A stretch of DNA of 64,000 bases, taken from NCBI GenBank assembly GCA_021205365.1, contig JAJPXP010000014.1, positions 35,740-99,739 on the forward strand, given 5' to 3'. Shown one piece after another: positions 28,097 to 36,019 of the stretch; position 1 is the first letter of the stretch; each line of letters begins with the position of its first letter. The notes beneath the pieces were generated by a model, which was given only the letters and a program-made list of their open reading frames with translations, was not told the origin of the DNA and made no database searches. Source of the DNA: Clostridia bacterium (GTDB lineage Bacteria; Bacillota; Clostridia; Oscillospirales; Butyricicoccaceae). The position numbers were made by a program, and so were the translations under genes.

Positions 28097-28743
28097 AGCT
28101 GACAGGTGCCATTTTTGATCTCGACGGCACACTGCTGGATTCCATGCCGTACTGGGAGTCTGTTGGGATGCGTTTTCTACAGGAGCGGGATATTCCTGTG
28201 CCGGATCCTGTGGAGCTTGCATTGCAGCTGAAAACTATGACATTGCCGGAGGCAGGCGCATTTTTCCGGCGGGATTTCGGCGTACAGGATTCCGTGGAGG
28301 ATATCTGTACACAGATTAACCATATGATTGAAGATGATTACCATTTCCGTGCGCCGCTGAAAGCTGGCGTGCGGGATATGCTGGAAGAAATGAAACAGCG
28401 AGGCATCCGCATGTGCGTGGCAAGCGCGACCAATCGTATGCTGGTGGAGACTGCCCTGAAACGGGTTGGGGTTCTGGATTATTTCCAGTTTATTCTGACT
28501 TGCGGCGATTTGAACACCAGTAAGAACCTGCCTTATATTTTTGATGAGTGCGCCCGCAGGCTAGGAACGCAGAGGGAAAGCACAGGCGTCTTCGAAGACA
28601 GCTTGCATTGTGTCATAACAGCCAGCCGGGCGGGATATCCGGTGATCGGCGTCTATGATGCATCTGCAGCAAGCGAGGAAACGGAAATCCGGGAGCTGTG
28701 CCGCAGGTACATACGTGAGTGGAAAGATTTTTGCGCGGGCTAA
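28093..28743 (+). CDS. HAD-superfamily phosphatase in the thiamine operon
   Basis: 216 residues. The HAD motif I GAIFDLDGTLLDSMPYW, motif II VASATN near residue 113 and the acidic motif IV segment GVFEDSLHCVITA are present, with a four-helix cap between I and II. The gene starts with GTG inside the thiE stop region (4-bp overlap), so it is translated with the salvage genes. A thiamine- or pyrimidine-phosphate substrate is an inference from this context; many HAD enzymes are broad. Confidence 0.87.
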   Translation: MKLTGAIFDLDGTLLDSMPYWESVGMRFLQERDIPVPDPVELALQLKTMTLPEAGAFFRRDFGVQDSVEDICTQINHMIEDDYHFRAPLKAGVRDMLEEMKQRGIRMCVASATNRMLVETALKRVGVLDYFQFILTCGDLNTSKNLPYIFDECARRLGTQRESTGVFEDSLHCVITASRAGYPVIGVYDASAASEETEIRELCRRYIREWKDFCAG

Positions 28744-28773
28744 ATACAATAACAGGAAGAAAATACCATGTAG

Positions 28774-28791
28774 ACCACAATATATTGTGGT
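28774..28791. promoter_or_regulatory. NrdR-like palindrome, distal
   Basis: ACCACAATATATTGTGGT is a perfect 18-bp palindrome that resembles the NrdR box consensus (ACACWATATATWGTGT). No second box stands at the usual 31-32 bp distance, so its use is less certain than the proximal pair. Confidence 0.55.
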
Positions 28792-29076
28792 TGAAAAATG
28801 TCAAAACAACAAAATAAAAATTTTTTTTAAAATTCAAAATCGTAGTGTTCCCGGATAACCCGTCGGATGTGGAAAACTTTTTGGTTGCCAGAAGGATTTG
28901 TTGCCAAAATCGGGATTCTTTGCTTTTTATCGGTGAGTTTGGATGGAAAATCTGCAAGCAACCCTGTGGAAAACTCAGGGCAAACCGATTCCGGCAAATT
29001 CGGGGCGTTGGGACAAAATCTGAAAAATAGGAATGATTATCACAAGCTGAGAGGCACCACAAGGCGGTTTGAGCCC

Positions 29077-29105
29077 TTGACATCTGTTTCCCGACGTACT
29101 AAAAT
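29077..29105 (+). promoter_or_regulatory. Putative nrdD promoter
   Basis: TTGACA and TAAAAT are 17 bp apart. The expected start of transcription is near 29112, so the NrdR box pair would lie just downstream of it. Confidence 0.75.
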
Positions 29106-29131
29106 ATTAAGCAGTTCCGATTCCTGCGAAG

Positions 29132-29179
29132 ACACAATATATTGTATATGCATATGGAAAATGTGTACATATTTTGTAT
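29132..29179. promoter_or_regulatory. Pair of NrdR boxes upstream of nrdD
   Basis: Box 1 (29132-29147, ACACAATATATTGTAT) fits the NrdR consensus well. Box 2 (29164-29179, TGTACATATTTTGTAT) is weaker but keeps the right half. They are 32 bp apart start to start, about three helical turns, the spacing known for NrdR sites. NrdR is a zinc-finger/ATP-cone repressor of ribonucleotide reductase genes. Confidence 0.75.
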
Positions 29180-29243
29180 TTTGATGTCTGATGTGGAAAA
29201 TCGGTGATGATTTGATTTTTAGATACCAGAGGAGCAGCGATAG

Positions 29244-31556
29244 ATGATACAGCAGATTGAAAAAAGAGACGGCAGATGTGTATTTTTTGATATAACAAAG
29301 ATTGCAAATGCCATCTATAAGGCTGCACAAGCTTCCGGAGGCCATGACTACCAGATGTCCATGCGGCTGGCGCTGGATGTGGCAGATTACATCGAGGCGC
29401 ACAGTCCGTCATCCACACCAACGGTTGAGTATGTACAGGATGCTGTGGAAAAAATCCTCGTGGAGCAGGGACATGCGCGTACAGCGAAGGCATATATCCT
29501 GTACCGCAATGAGCGTTCCCGCCAGCGGGAGATGAATACCGGGCTGATGAAGATTTATGAAGATCTGACGTTCAAGTCCGCTATTGAAAACGACATCAAG
29601 CGAGAAAATGCTAATATTGACGGCGATACCGCAATGGGTACGATGCTCAAATATGGCTCTGAAGGTGCGAAGCAGTTTAACGAGATGTTCTTGCTGGAGC
29701 CGCACATTGCCAAGGCACACCGCGAAGGTGACATCCATATTCACGATTTTGATTTTTACACACTGACAACCACTTGCACACAGATTGACCTGCTCAGGCT
29801 GTTTGAGAACGGATTCTCCACAGGACATGGTTTCCTGCGTGAGCCAAACGATATCCGTAGCTATTCCGCATTGGCGTGCATTGCCATTCAGTCCAACCAG
29901 AATGACCAGCATGGCGGACAGAGTGTTCCAAATTTCGATTACAGCATGGCGCCGGGTGTACGCAAGACCTATTGGCACAATTACCGTGACAACCTTGCCA
30001 AAGCGCTGGAGGTCTTTGATGTGGAGGAAGAAGGCCTGGAGCCGGCAAAGGCATTGATTGAAGCCTGTGAACAGAAGCCGGTGCTGGCAGATGACAACGG
30101 AACCTCCGAACAGATCCGCAGCCGTCTGCTGGAGCGCGGCATTGCGGAGCCGACTGTCGACCGTATTATGGCGTTTACGCTGAAATATGCACGCCGTGAA
30201 ACCGAGCGCTCTACCTACCAGGCAATGGAGGCACTGGTACACAACCTCAATACCATGCATTCGCGTGCAGGTGCGCAGATTCCGTTCTCTTCCCTGAACT
30301 ATGGTACCGATACCTCTCAGGAAGGCCGTCTGGTAATGAAGAGCCTGCTGCTGGCAACGGAAGCAGGCCTGGGCAATGGCGAAACCTCCATTTTTCCGAT
30401 TCATATCTTCAAGGTGAAGGAAGGCGTCAACTACAATCCGGAAGATCCGAATTACGACTTGTTCAAGCTGGCAATGCGCGTATCGGCAAAGCGTCTGTTC
30501 CCGAACTTCTCGTTCCTCGACGCACCGTTCAATGCACAGTATTATAAGCCGGGATGCCCGGAGACGGAAGCATCTTACATGGGTTGTCGTACCCGTGTGG
30601 TTGGCAATGTTTACGACCCTTCCCGTCAGATTGTCAATGGACGAGGCAATCTGAGCTTTACTTCAATCAATTTACCGCGTATCGCCCTCAAGGCGAATGG
30701 CGATGTGGAAGCTTTCTTTACTGAGCTGGATGAGAAGCTGGATCTGGTTATTGACCAGCTGAAGGCACGTTTTAAGATTCAAAGTGACAAGCGTGTACGC
30801 AATTATCCGTTCCTGATGGGACAGGGCGTATGGCTGGATTCGGATAAGCTCAGCCCGGATGACAAGATCGGTGAGGTGCTCAAGCACGGTTCACTGACAG
30901 TTGGCTTTATCGGGCTGGCAGAGTGCCTGAAGGCGCTGATGGGCGTCCATCACGGCGAATCCGACAAGGCACAGCATATGGGCCTGACGATTGTTGCACG
31001 TATGCGTGAACGCATGAACCGTGAGAGCCGGGAAACCGGTTTGAATTTTACTGTTATCGCTACACCGGCAGAAGGACTTTCCGGACGTTTTGTCCGGCTG
31101 GACCGCCAGCGTTATGGCTGCATTGAAGGCGTAACCGATCGTGATTATTATACAAACTCTTTCCATGTACCGGTTTATTATCCGATTACAGCATTCAAAA
31201 AGATTCAGCTTGAGGCACCGTACCATGAGCTGACCAATGGCGGACACATCAGCTATGTTGAGCTGGATGGTGATCCAACACAGAATCTCGATGCATTTGA
31301 AGCAGTGGTCCGCTATATGAAGGAGTGCGGCATTGGCTATGGCTCGATCAACCATCCGGTTGACCGTGATCCGATTTGTGGCTATACTGGCATTATTGAT
31401 GATGTCTGCCCGCGCTGCGGCCGCCGTGAAGGAGAAGCAATCCGTGTGGAAAGACTGCGCCAGCTTGGCGTTTATACAAACCATAACAGTGATACCATTG
31501 GCTATCATGGCGACCCGAATGAGGAACGGGACCGCCGTCCGAACCCGATGGCATAA
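29244..31556 (+). CDS. nrdD: Anaerobic ribonucleoside-triphosphate reductase NrdD, large part without the glycyl-radical segment
   Basis: 770 residues. NrdD makes deoxynucleotides from NTPs without oxygen, using a glycyl radical. An N-terminal ATP-cone (QIEKRDGRCVFFDITKIANAI) covers about residues 1-95, followed by the NrdD barrel with HIHDFDFYTLTTTC, CQ-free substrate loops and MGCRTRV. The C-terminal region keeps a zinc-type pair CGYTGIIDDVCPRCG but then diverges and ends in ERDRRPNPMA without the RITGYL glycine motif. That motif is in the next gene. GAGGAG precedes the ATG. The protein therefore seems to need a partner in trans. Confidence 0.93.
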   Translation: MIQQIEKRDGRCVFFDITKIANAIYKAAQASGGHDYQMSMRLALDVADYIEAHSPSSTPTVEYVQDAVEKILVEQGHARTAKAYILYRNERSRQREMNTGLMKIYEDLTFKSAIENDIKRENANIDGDTAMGTMLKYGSEGAKQFNEMFLLEPHIAKAHREGDIHIHDFDFYTLTTTCTQIDLLRLFENGFSTGHGFLREPNDIRSYSALACIAIQSNQNDQHGGQSVPNFDYSMAPGVRKTYWHNYRDNLAKALEVFDVEEEGLEPAKALIEACEQKPVLADDNGTSEQIRSRLLERGIAEPTVDRIMAFTLKYARRETERSTYQAMEALVHNLNTMHSRAGAQIPFSSLNYGTDTSQEGRLVMKSLLLATEAGLGNGETSIFPIHIFKVKEGVNYNPEDPNYDLFKLAMRVSAKRLFPNFSFLDAPFNAQYYKPGCPETEASYMGCRTRVVGNVYDPSRQIVNGRGNLSFTSINLPRIALKANGDVEAFFTELDEKLDLVIDQLKARFKIQSDKRVRNYPFLMGQGVWLDSDKLSPDDKIGEVLKHGSLTVGFIGLAECLKALMGVHHGESDKAQHMGLTIVARMRERMNRESRETGLNFTVIATPAEGLSGRFVRLDRQRYGCIEGVTDRDYYTNSFHVPVYYPITAFKKIQLEAPYHELTNGGHISYVELDGDPTQNLDAFEAVVRYMKECGIGYGSINHPVDRDPICGYTGIIDDVCPRCGRREGEAIRVERLRQLGVYTNHNSDTIGYHGDPNEERDRRPNPMA

Positions 31557-31593
31557 CACAAATTGAGCATTTATACTAAGGAGGGCATAGACT

Positions 31594-31776
31594 ATGAATG
31601 AACTTAACCATATTACCTACAATGAAAAGGGCGAACAGATGGTAGGCGAAGGCGTTGGCTTCGAGCGTATCCGCCGCATCACCGGTTATCTGGTAGGCAC
31701 ACTGGATCGTTTCAACAACGCCAAGCGTGCGGAAGAGCATGACCGTGTGAAGCATGATACCCGTCGCAGTGCATAA
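31594..31776 (+). CDS. Separate glycyl-radical domain of NrdD
   Basis: 60 residues. From residue 23 it reads FERIRRITGYLVGTLDRFN and then ENDs in a charged EEHDRVKH helix, which is what normally forms the C terminus of clostridial NrdD. Gly31 in RITGYL is the expected radical site. Its own AAGGAGGGC site lies 7 bp before the ATG, and the upstream stop codon of the 770-residue gene is 37 bp away, so this is a separate gene and not one frame. It lies between nrdD and nrdG and should be activated by NrdG. Whether it works as a subunit or as a replaceable spare part is unknown. Confidence 0.85.
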   Translation: MNELNHITYNEKGEQMVGEGVGFERIRRITGYLVGTLDRFNNAKRAEEHDRVKHDTRRSA

Positions 31777-31779
31777 AAG

Positions 31780-32283
31780 ATGGAAGATTTAAAGCTTCGC
31801 ATTGCCGGAGTCATCGACGAATCAATCGTTGATGGCCCCGGCATCCGCTTTGTTATCTTTACGCAGGGCTGTCCGCACCATTGTCCAGGCTGCCATAATC
31901 CGCAGACACATGATTTTGCATCCGGACAGCTGGTACCGATTTCAAAACTTTTGTCCGATGTACAGGCTGACCCATTGATCTCTGGTGTCACCCTGTCGGG
32001 CGGGGAACCTTTTTGCCAGCCGGAGCCGCTGGCGGAACTGGTGCGTATCCTCAAACAGGGCGGGAAAAATATTATGGCATATTCCGGATACACATGGGAA
32101 CAGCTGCTTGACATGGATAACCCTGCGGTTTTTTCCCTGCTGAAGCAGTGTGATGTGCTGGTAGACGGCCCGTTTGTGGAAGCGCAGCGGGATTTATCAC
32201 TGCAGTTCCGCGGTAGTAGAAACCAGCGCCTGATTGATGTACAAAAGTCGCTTGCGGCAGGTGAGGTTATCACAATTTCATGA
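31780..32283 (+). CDS. nrdG: Anaerobic ribonucleotide reductase activase NrdG
   Basis: 167 residues, radical-SAM. NrdG uses a 4Fe-4S cluster and S-adenosylmethionine to generate the glycyl radical of NrdD. The cluster cysteines C31, C35 and C38 are in GCPHHCPGCHN, and the glycine-rich SGGEPF motif follows. It begins 3 bp after the 60-residue gene with no strong ribosome-binding site, so translation is probably coupled to it. Confidence 0.95.
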   Translation: MEDLKLRIAGVIDESIVDGPGIRFVIFTQGCPHHCPGCHNPQTHDFASGQLVPISKLLSDVQADPLISGVTLSGGEPFCQPEPLAELVRILKQGGKNIMAYSGYTWEQLLDMDNPAVFSLLKQCDVLVDGPFVEAQRDLSLQFRGSRNQRLIDVQKSLAAGEVITIS

Positions 32284-32341
32284 TAATCGCACATGAGTTG
32301 GTGGTAAAAGATAACATTTTTTGTGCAAAATGAAAAAAACA

Positions 32342-32369
32342 TTGACAATTACAGGGAAGTTGCTATAAT
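32342..32369 (+). promoter_or_regulatory. Strong promoter before the putative RNA
   Basis: Perfect TTGACA and perfect TATAAT, 16 bp apart. No coding frame of note follows for 490 bp, so the transcript starts with a long untranslated or non-coding segment. Confidence 0.82.
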
Positions 32370-32375
32370 AAATAT

Positions 32376-32600
32376 ATAAAGTACAATTTCCAGCGGATAG
32401 CTGGATGATTGGCTGTGTGTAATAAGGGGAAAGATTATACACGGTATTCAGACTATTCGTGCCGGTATCAGGCAATACCTTCTGAATATACAGATTCGGA
32501 AAACGTATGTGCTGGCTCGGTCAGGAAATCATGTGAGACGGTACTTTGTTAAAACAGTGGAAAAGGCTGTTCCGTAGGAGAGCGGAATGGCCTTTTCTCA
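32376..32600 (+). ncRNA. Putative structured RNA, unassigned (small RNA or xpt leader)
   Basis: A promoter at 32342-32369 and an intrinsic terminator at 32560-32598 enclose about 220 nt. Complementary ends could close it: AAAGTAC (32378-32384) with GTACTTT (32541-32547), and ATTTCC (32386-32391) with GGAAAT (32524-32529). Inside are GTGTGTAAT/ATTATACAC (32415-32442) and GTATTCAGA/TCTGAATATAC (32444-32491). I could not match it to purine, TPP, SAM, FMN or T-box motifs. A 6S RNA or an xpt attenuator are the main alternatives. Pairing was read by eye. Confidence 0.5.
32560..32598 (+). terminator. Terminator of the putative RNA
   Basis: AAAAGGC with an inner TTCCG pairs to CGGAA and GCCTTTT, with a T-rich end. 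Confidence 0.75.
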
Positions 32601-32806
32601 TGCCCGAAAATGGGAAAAGATGGTTTGGGACAACGGATAAAATTTGCACAAAACAGGGGGATTCTGAGAGCTTGTATGCTCCTCTGCCGGAGAAAGGGAG
32701 AAGATCACGCTTTCCACAGACGAGGCATTTATTGCTTCATGAAATGACAAAATCTTCCAGATTCTGACAAAACATACTTGAAAGAGCCTATAGAATATGG
32801 TAGGAT
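32601..32806. other. Space between the putative RNA and xpt
   Basis: About 200 bp. No coding frame, riboswitch motif or clear promoter is supported here, although xpt needs either its own promoter or read-through. Confidence 0.4.
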
Positions 32807-32844
32807 ATTTTCAATTATAACAAGACCCTATCATAATTGAAAAT
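32807..32844 (+). repeat. Inverted repeat just before xpt
   Basis: ATTTTCAATTAT and ATAATTGAAAAT form a perfect 12-bp inverted repeat with a 14-base loop, ending one base before the GGAAAGG ribosome-binding site. It could be an operator or an RNA hairpin that affects translation. Confidence 0.65.
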
Positions 32845-32863
32845 GGAAAGGATACGTGCTGGT

Positions 32864-33442
32864 ATGGAACTTTTAGAGGAATACATTCGCCGAAACGGTG
32901 CAGTAAAAGAGGGAAATGTGCTCAAGGTGGACAGTTTTCTGAACCATCAGATGGACGTACAGCTGTTTGCGGAAATGGGGAAGGAATGGAAGCGGCTGTT
33001 TGCTGACGCGCCGATCAATAAGATTCTGACCATTGAGGCATCCGGTATCGGTATTGCATGTGTTGTTGCCCAGGAATTTCAGGTTCCGGTTGTATTTGCT
33101 AAAAAGTCGCAGTCCATCAATATTGATGGTGAAGTATATTCTTCCAAAGTACAGTCTTTTACACATAAGCGCGTATATGATGTCATTGTATCCCGCAAGT
33201 TCCTAACCCCGGAAGACCATGTTCTGGTTATAGATGATTTTCTTGCAAATGGCTGTGCTGTGAATGGATTGATTGATATTATCGAAGCATCCGGTGCGAC
33301 ACTGGAAGGTGTTGGCATTGCCATTGAAAAGGGCTTTCAGGAAGGCGGCAAGCTGCTGCGCAAACGTGGTGTCCGTTTGGAGTCTCTTGCTATTGTGGAT
33401 GCCATGGATGCGGCAAAAGGCAGCCTGACTTTCCGGCAGTAA
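32864..33442 (+). CDS. xpt: Xanthine phosphoribosyltransferase
   Basis: 192 residues. Xpt converts xanthine and PRPP to XMP for purine salvage. It aligns closely with Bacillus Xpt at the N terminus ([12 protein letters not shown]) and has the PRPP-binding motif [11 protein letters not shown]. The frame is open from TTG 32837, but that codon is part of the inverted repeat; GGAAAGG and family length point to ATG 32864. Xpt genes are often under guanine riboswitches; none is visible here. Confidence 0.94.
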   Translation: MELLEEYIRRNGAVKEGNVLKVDSFLNHQMDVQLFAEMGKEWKRLFADAPINKILTIEASGIGIACVVAQEFQVPVVFAKKSQSINIDGEVYSSKVQSFTHKRVYDVIVSRKFLTPEDHVLVIDDFLANGCAVNGLIDIIEASGATLEGVGIAIEKGFQEGGKLLRKRGVRLESLAIVDAMDAAKGSLTFRQ

Positions 33443-33464
33443 TCCTCCTTTAGATGAAAACATA

Positions 33465-33494
33465 AAGCCGGTGGCATTTGCCACCGGCTTTTCA
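33465..33494. terminator. Bidirectional terminator between xpt and the CoA-transferase gene
   Basis: AAGCCGGTGG pairs perfectly with CCACCGGCTT around CATTTG, with T runs on both sides. Confidence 0.9.
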
Positions 33495-33509
33495 CATGCC
33501 AATTTGATA

Positions 33510-34853
33510 TTATCTGCGGTTGGAGGTTCTCCAGATTTTAAGCTTTTCTGCTTCTTTAATGAGTTCTTCACGGAACTGCGGATGTGCAACGGAAATGATT
33601 GCCTCTGCACGCTCCCATGTAGACAGACCCTTCAGGCAAACCTTGCCGTATTCTGTTACGAGGTAATGGGTATTGGTACGGGTATCGGTGACAGTAGAGC
33701 CTGGTGTCAGAGTTGGAACGATACGGCTCTTCAGCTCGCCGCTGCGGGTACTGAAGGTAGAAGAGCAGCAGATAAAGCTCTTACCGCCGTTGGACAGATA
33801 AGCGCCCAGTACGAAGTCCAGCTGTCCGCCTGCGCCACTGATATGCTTGATACCAGCGGATTCTGCATTGATCTGACCGGTCAAGTCAAGGTCGACTGCA
33901 TTGTTGATGGAGATAAAGTTGTCGATCTGTGCAATGGTGCGGGAATCATTGGTGTAGCTGACCGGGGCACTCATCAGAGCCGGGTTGTTATCCATGTAGT
34001 CATACATTTTCTGCGTACCAGCGCCGAATGCATAAACCTGGCGGCCCTTATCGATGTTCTTCTTTGAACAGGTAATCTTGCCGGCAGCAGCAATATCAAC
34101 AAAACCATCAACATACATTTCCGTATGAACGCCCAGATCCTTCAGATCAGACTGCGCAATCAGGGAACCCACTGCATTCGGCATACCGCCGATGCCCAGC
34201 TGCAGGCATGCACCATTCGGGATTTCCTCTACAATCAGCCTTGCAACGGTTTCATCAATTTCGGAAGCAGCGCCACCGCCGCCCAGCTGGCCGATCGGCG
34301 GGTTGTTGCCTTCAACGATCATATCAACATCGGTAATATGTACGCCTTCTTCAAAGCCGCCGAGGCAGCGCGGCATATTTTTATTGACTTCGACAATGAT
34401 AGTTTTGCCAGCTTCACAGACAGCAGCCAGATGGGAAGCATTCGGACCGAAGCTGAAATAACCATGCTTGTCCATTGGAGAAACCTGAATCATAACAACG
34501 TCCGGCGGGCAGATACTTTCACGATACCAGCGCGGAAGCTCAGAATAACGCAGCGGTGCGTAATATGCCAAACCTGTATTGATCATCTTGCGTTCAATGC
34601 CGCTCATATGCCAGGAGTTCCAGGAAAAATGCTTTTCTGCTTCCGGAACCTGCGCAATCGCAATCGGCCACAGCAAAATGCCGCCGCGTACATTAACATC
34701 GTACAGTTCTTCTGCACGTGCTGCCAATGCCTTGTCCAGCTCAACCGGTGTGCCGGTGCACCAGCCGTAGTCGACCCAGTCGCCGCTTTTAACGACTTTT
34801 GCCGCTTCTTCGGCGGTAGTCAGTTTACTCTGATAGAGTGCTTGATAATCCAT
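33510..34853 (-). CDS. but: Butyryl-CoA:acetate CoA-transferase
   Basis: 447 residues, acetyl-CoA hydrolase/transferase family. It moves CoA from butyryl-CoA to acetate, the last step of butyrate formation in gut Clostridia. From memory it matches the Roseburia/Faecalibacterium enzyme over its full length: [14 protein letters not shown]-like [43 protein letters not shown] (which holds the expected catalytic glutamate) and [22 protein letters not shown] precedes ATG 34853, which is preferred over an upstream in-frame start. Related 4-hydroxybutyrate transferases are similar, so specificity is likely but not proven. Confidence 0.9.
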   Translation of the reverse strand: MDYQALYQSKLTTAEEAAKVVKSGDWVDYGWCTGTPVELDKALAARAEELYDVNVRGGILLWPIAIAQVPEAEKHFSWNSWHMSGIERKMINTGLAYYAPLRYSELPRWYRESICPPDVVMIQVSPMDKHGYFSFGPNASHLAAVCEAGKTIIVEVNKNMPRCLGGFEEGVHITDVDMIVEGNNPPIGQLGGGGAASEIDETVARLIVEEIPNGACLQLGIGGMPNAVGSLIAQSDLKDLGVHTEMYVDGFVDIAAAGKITCSKKNIDKGRQVYAFGAGTQKMYDYMDNNPALMSAPVSYTNDSRTIAQIDNFISINNAVDLDLTGQINAESAGIKHISGAGGQLDFVLGAYLSNGGKSFICCSSTFSTRSGELKSRIVPTLTPGSTVTDTRTNTHYLVTEYGKVCLKGLSTWERAEAIISVAHPQFREELIKEAEKLKIWRTSNRR

Positions 34854-34941
34854 AAATGACGATCCTCCATTGATTAAAATAATCATAAATGCATAAAAAT
34901 ATGTGCAAAAACCACAAAAAATTACACTTTACATCGGAATT

Positions 34942-34970
34942 ATTTTACCAGTATTCTAAGCTTGCGTCAA
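34942..34970 (-). promoter_or_regulatory. Putative promoter of the CoA-transferase gene
   Basis: On the minus strand TTGACG and TAAAAT are 17 bp apart, about 90 bp before the ATG. Confidence 0.65.
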
Positions 34971-35072
34971 GCAGGTTGACGGAATTTACGAATAAATGTG
35001 TACTTGTATTTGGTATGCAGATGCAGTACGATAGAATGCGGAGAAAATCTATATAGAACAGGTGATTGTTGA

Positions 35073-35993
35073 ATGAAGAAAAATGATTTTGCCGGACTGA
35101 TACTGCCGGCGCTGCTGTGTACACTGCTGTGGGGCAGTGCATTTCCATCGGTGAAAACCGGCTATGCCCTGTTTGGCATAGGAGATGATACATACAGTAA
35201 GCTGTTTTTTGCCGGATGGCGGTTCATGCTGGCGGGGATTGCCGTGCTGGCAGTTTCCGTTGTGATGAACAAAAAGCTGCTGATTCCACAGAAGGGACAG
35301 TGGAAAGGCATCCTGCTGCTTGGTATTGTGCAGACGACTTTCCAGTATGTCTTCTTTTACATCGGGCTTTCTCACACAACTGGTGTGAAGGGTTCCGTCA
35401 TTACGGCGATGACAACCTTTCTTGCCGTAGGTATTTCCCATTTTCTGTTTCCGGATGACAGATTGAATACCCGGAAAGCTGTGGGCTGTCTGATCGGATT
35501 TGCAGGTGTCATCCTCATTACCATCAGTTCAGCCGATGCCCTTGGCGGTGGTTTTGCCTGGAATGGGGAAGGCTTCATGCTACTGTCAACCATTGCAGCT
35601 GGCAGCGGCGCTGTAATCAGTAAATTTGTAGCAAAGGGGCAATCGCCTATGATGGTGACTGGCTGGCAGCTGACGGCTGGCGGCGCAGTGCTGCTGATTG
35701 CCGGAATTGCCGGCGGCGGACATTTCAATACCATGTCACCGCAGGCATTTGCGCTGCTGGGATATTTGATTTTCCTGTCGGCAGCTGCATTTACCCTGTG
35801 GACGGCACTGTTGAAAAAATATCAGGTCGGCAGGGTAACCGTGTACAATTTTCTTGTACCGGTGTTTGGCTCGTTGATGTCCGGTGTTGTATTGCATGAG
35901 ACGGTGTTTACTGTGCGTAACATGCTGTCCCTGGTGATGGTCTGCGCTGGCATTATTCTGGTAAATTGGACGAGGGCAAAGCGAAAGGAATAA
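35073..35993 (+). CDS. EamA/DMT-family transporter
   Basis: 306 residues with ten hydrophobic segments in two EamA repeats, the drug/metabolite transporter layout. LLWGSAFPSVKTGYALF in the first helix and ALLKKYQVGRVTVYNFLVPVFGSL in the second repeat are typical. Such proteins export amino acids, nucleobases or similar small molecules. The ribosome-binding site is weak (CAGGTGA). The cargo is unknown; adjacency to the divergent CoA-transferase gene gives no firm clue. Confidence 0.88.
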   Translation: MKKNDFAGLILPALLCTLLWGSAFPSVKTGYALFGIGDDTYSKLFFAGWRFMLAGIAVLAVSVVMNKKLLIPQKGQWKGILLLGIVQTTFQYVFFYIGLSHTTGVKGSVITAMTTFLAVGISHFLFPDDRLNTRKAVGCLIGFAGVILITISSADALGGGFAWNGEGFMLLSTIAAGSGAVISKFVAKGQSPMMVTGWQLTAGGAVLLIAGIAGGGHFNTMSPQAFALLGYLIFLSAAAFTLWTALLKKYQVGRVTVYNFLVPVFGSLMSGVVLHETVFTVRNMLSLVMVCAGIILVNWTRAKRKE

Positions 35994-36019
35994 CAAAGAG
36001 TGGAATACGGAGAGGTAAA

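Larger units (their letters stand above)
28744..29243. other. Regulatory region before nrdD
   Basis: 500 bp with no gene that I can support. It holds an 18-bp perfect palindrome, a promoter, a pair of NrdR-type boxes and three copies of TGTGGAAAA. It is noticeably AT-rich near 28790-28830. Confidence 0.6.

Noticed and set aside
29045..29100. TPP-riboswitch-like words (GCTGAGAGG and CCCTTGACATCTG) before nrdD
   Set aside because: The GGGGTGC arm and the GATAATGCCAGCG part are missing and the gene downstream is not a thiamine gene.
28867..29184. 105-codon plus-strand frame before nrdD
   Set aside because: Overlaps the promoter and NrdR boxes and resembles no protein.
32546..32767. 73-codon plus-strand frame before xpt
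   Set aside because: It begins within the terminator hairpin of the putative RNA and has no ribosome-binding site.
32601..32863. Guanine riboswitch expected before xpt
   Set aside because: None of the conserved purine-aptamer words (ATAATC, TATGG with matching TCTACC, GACTA) occurs in the right order.
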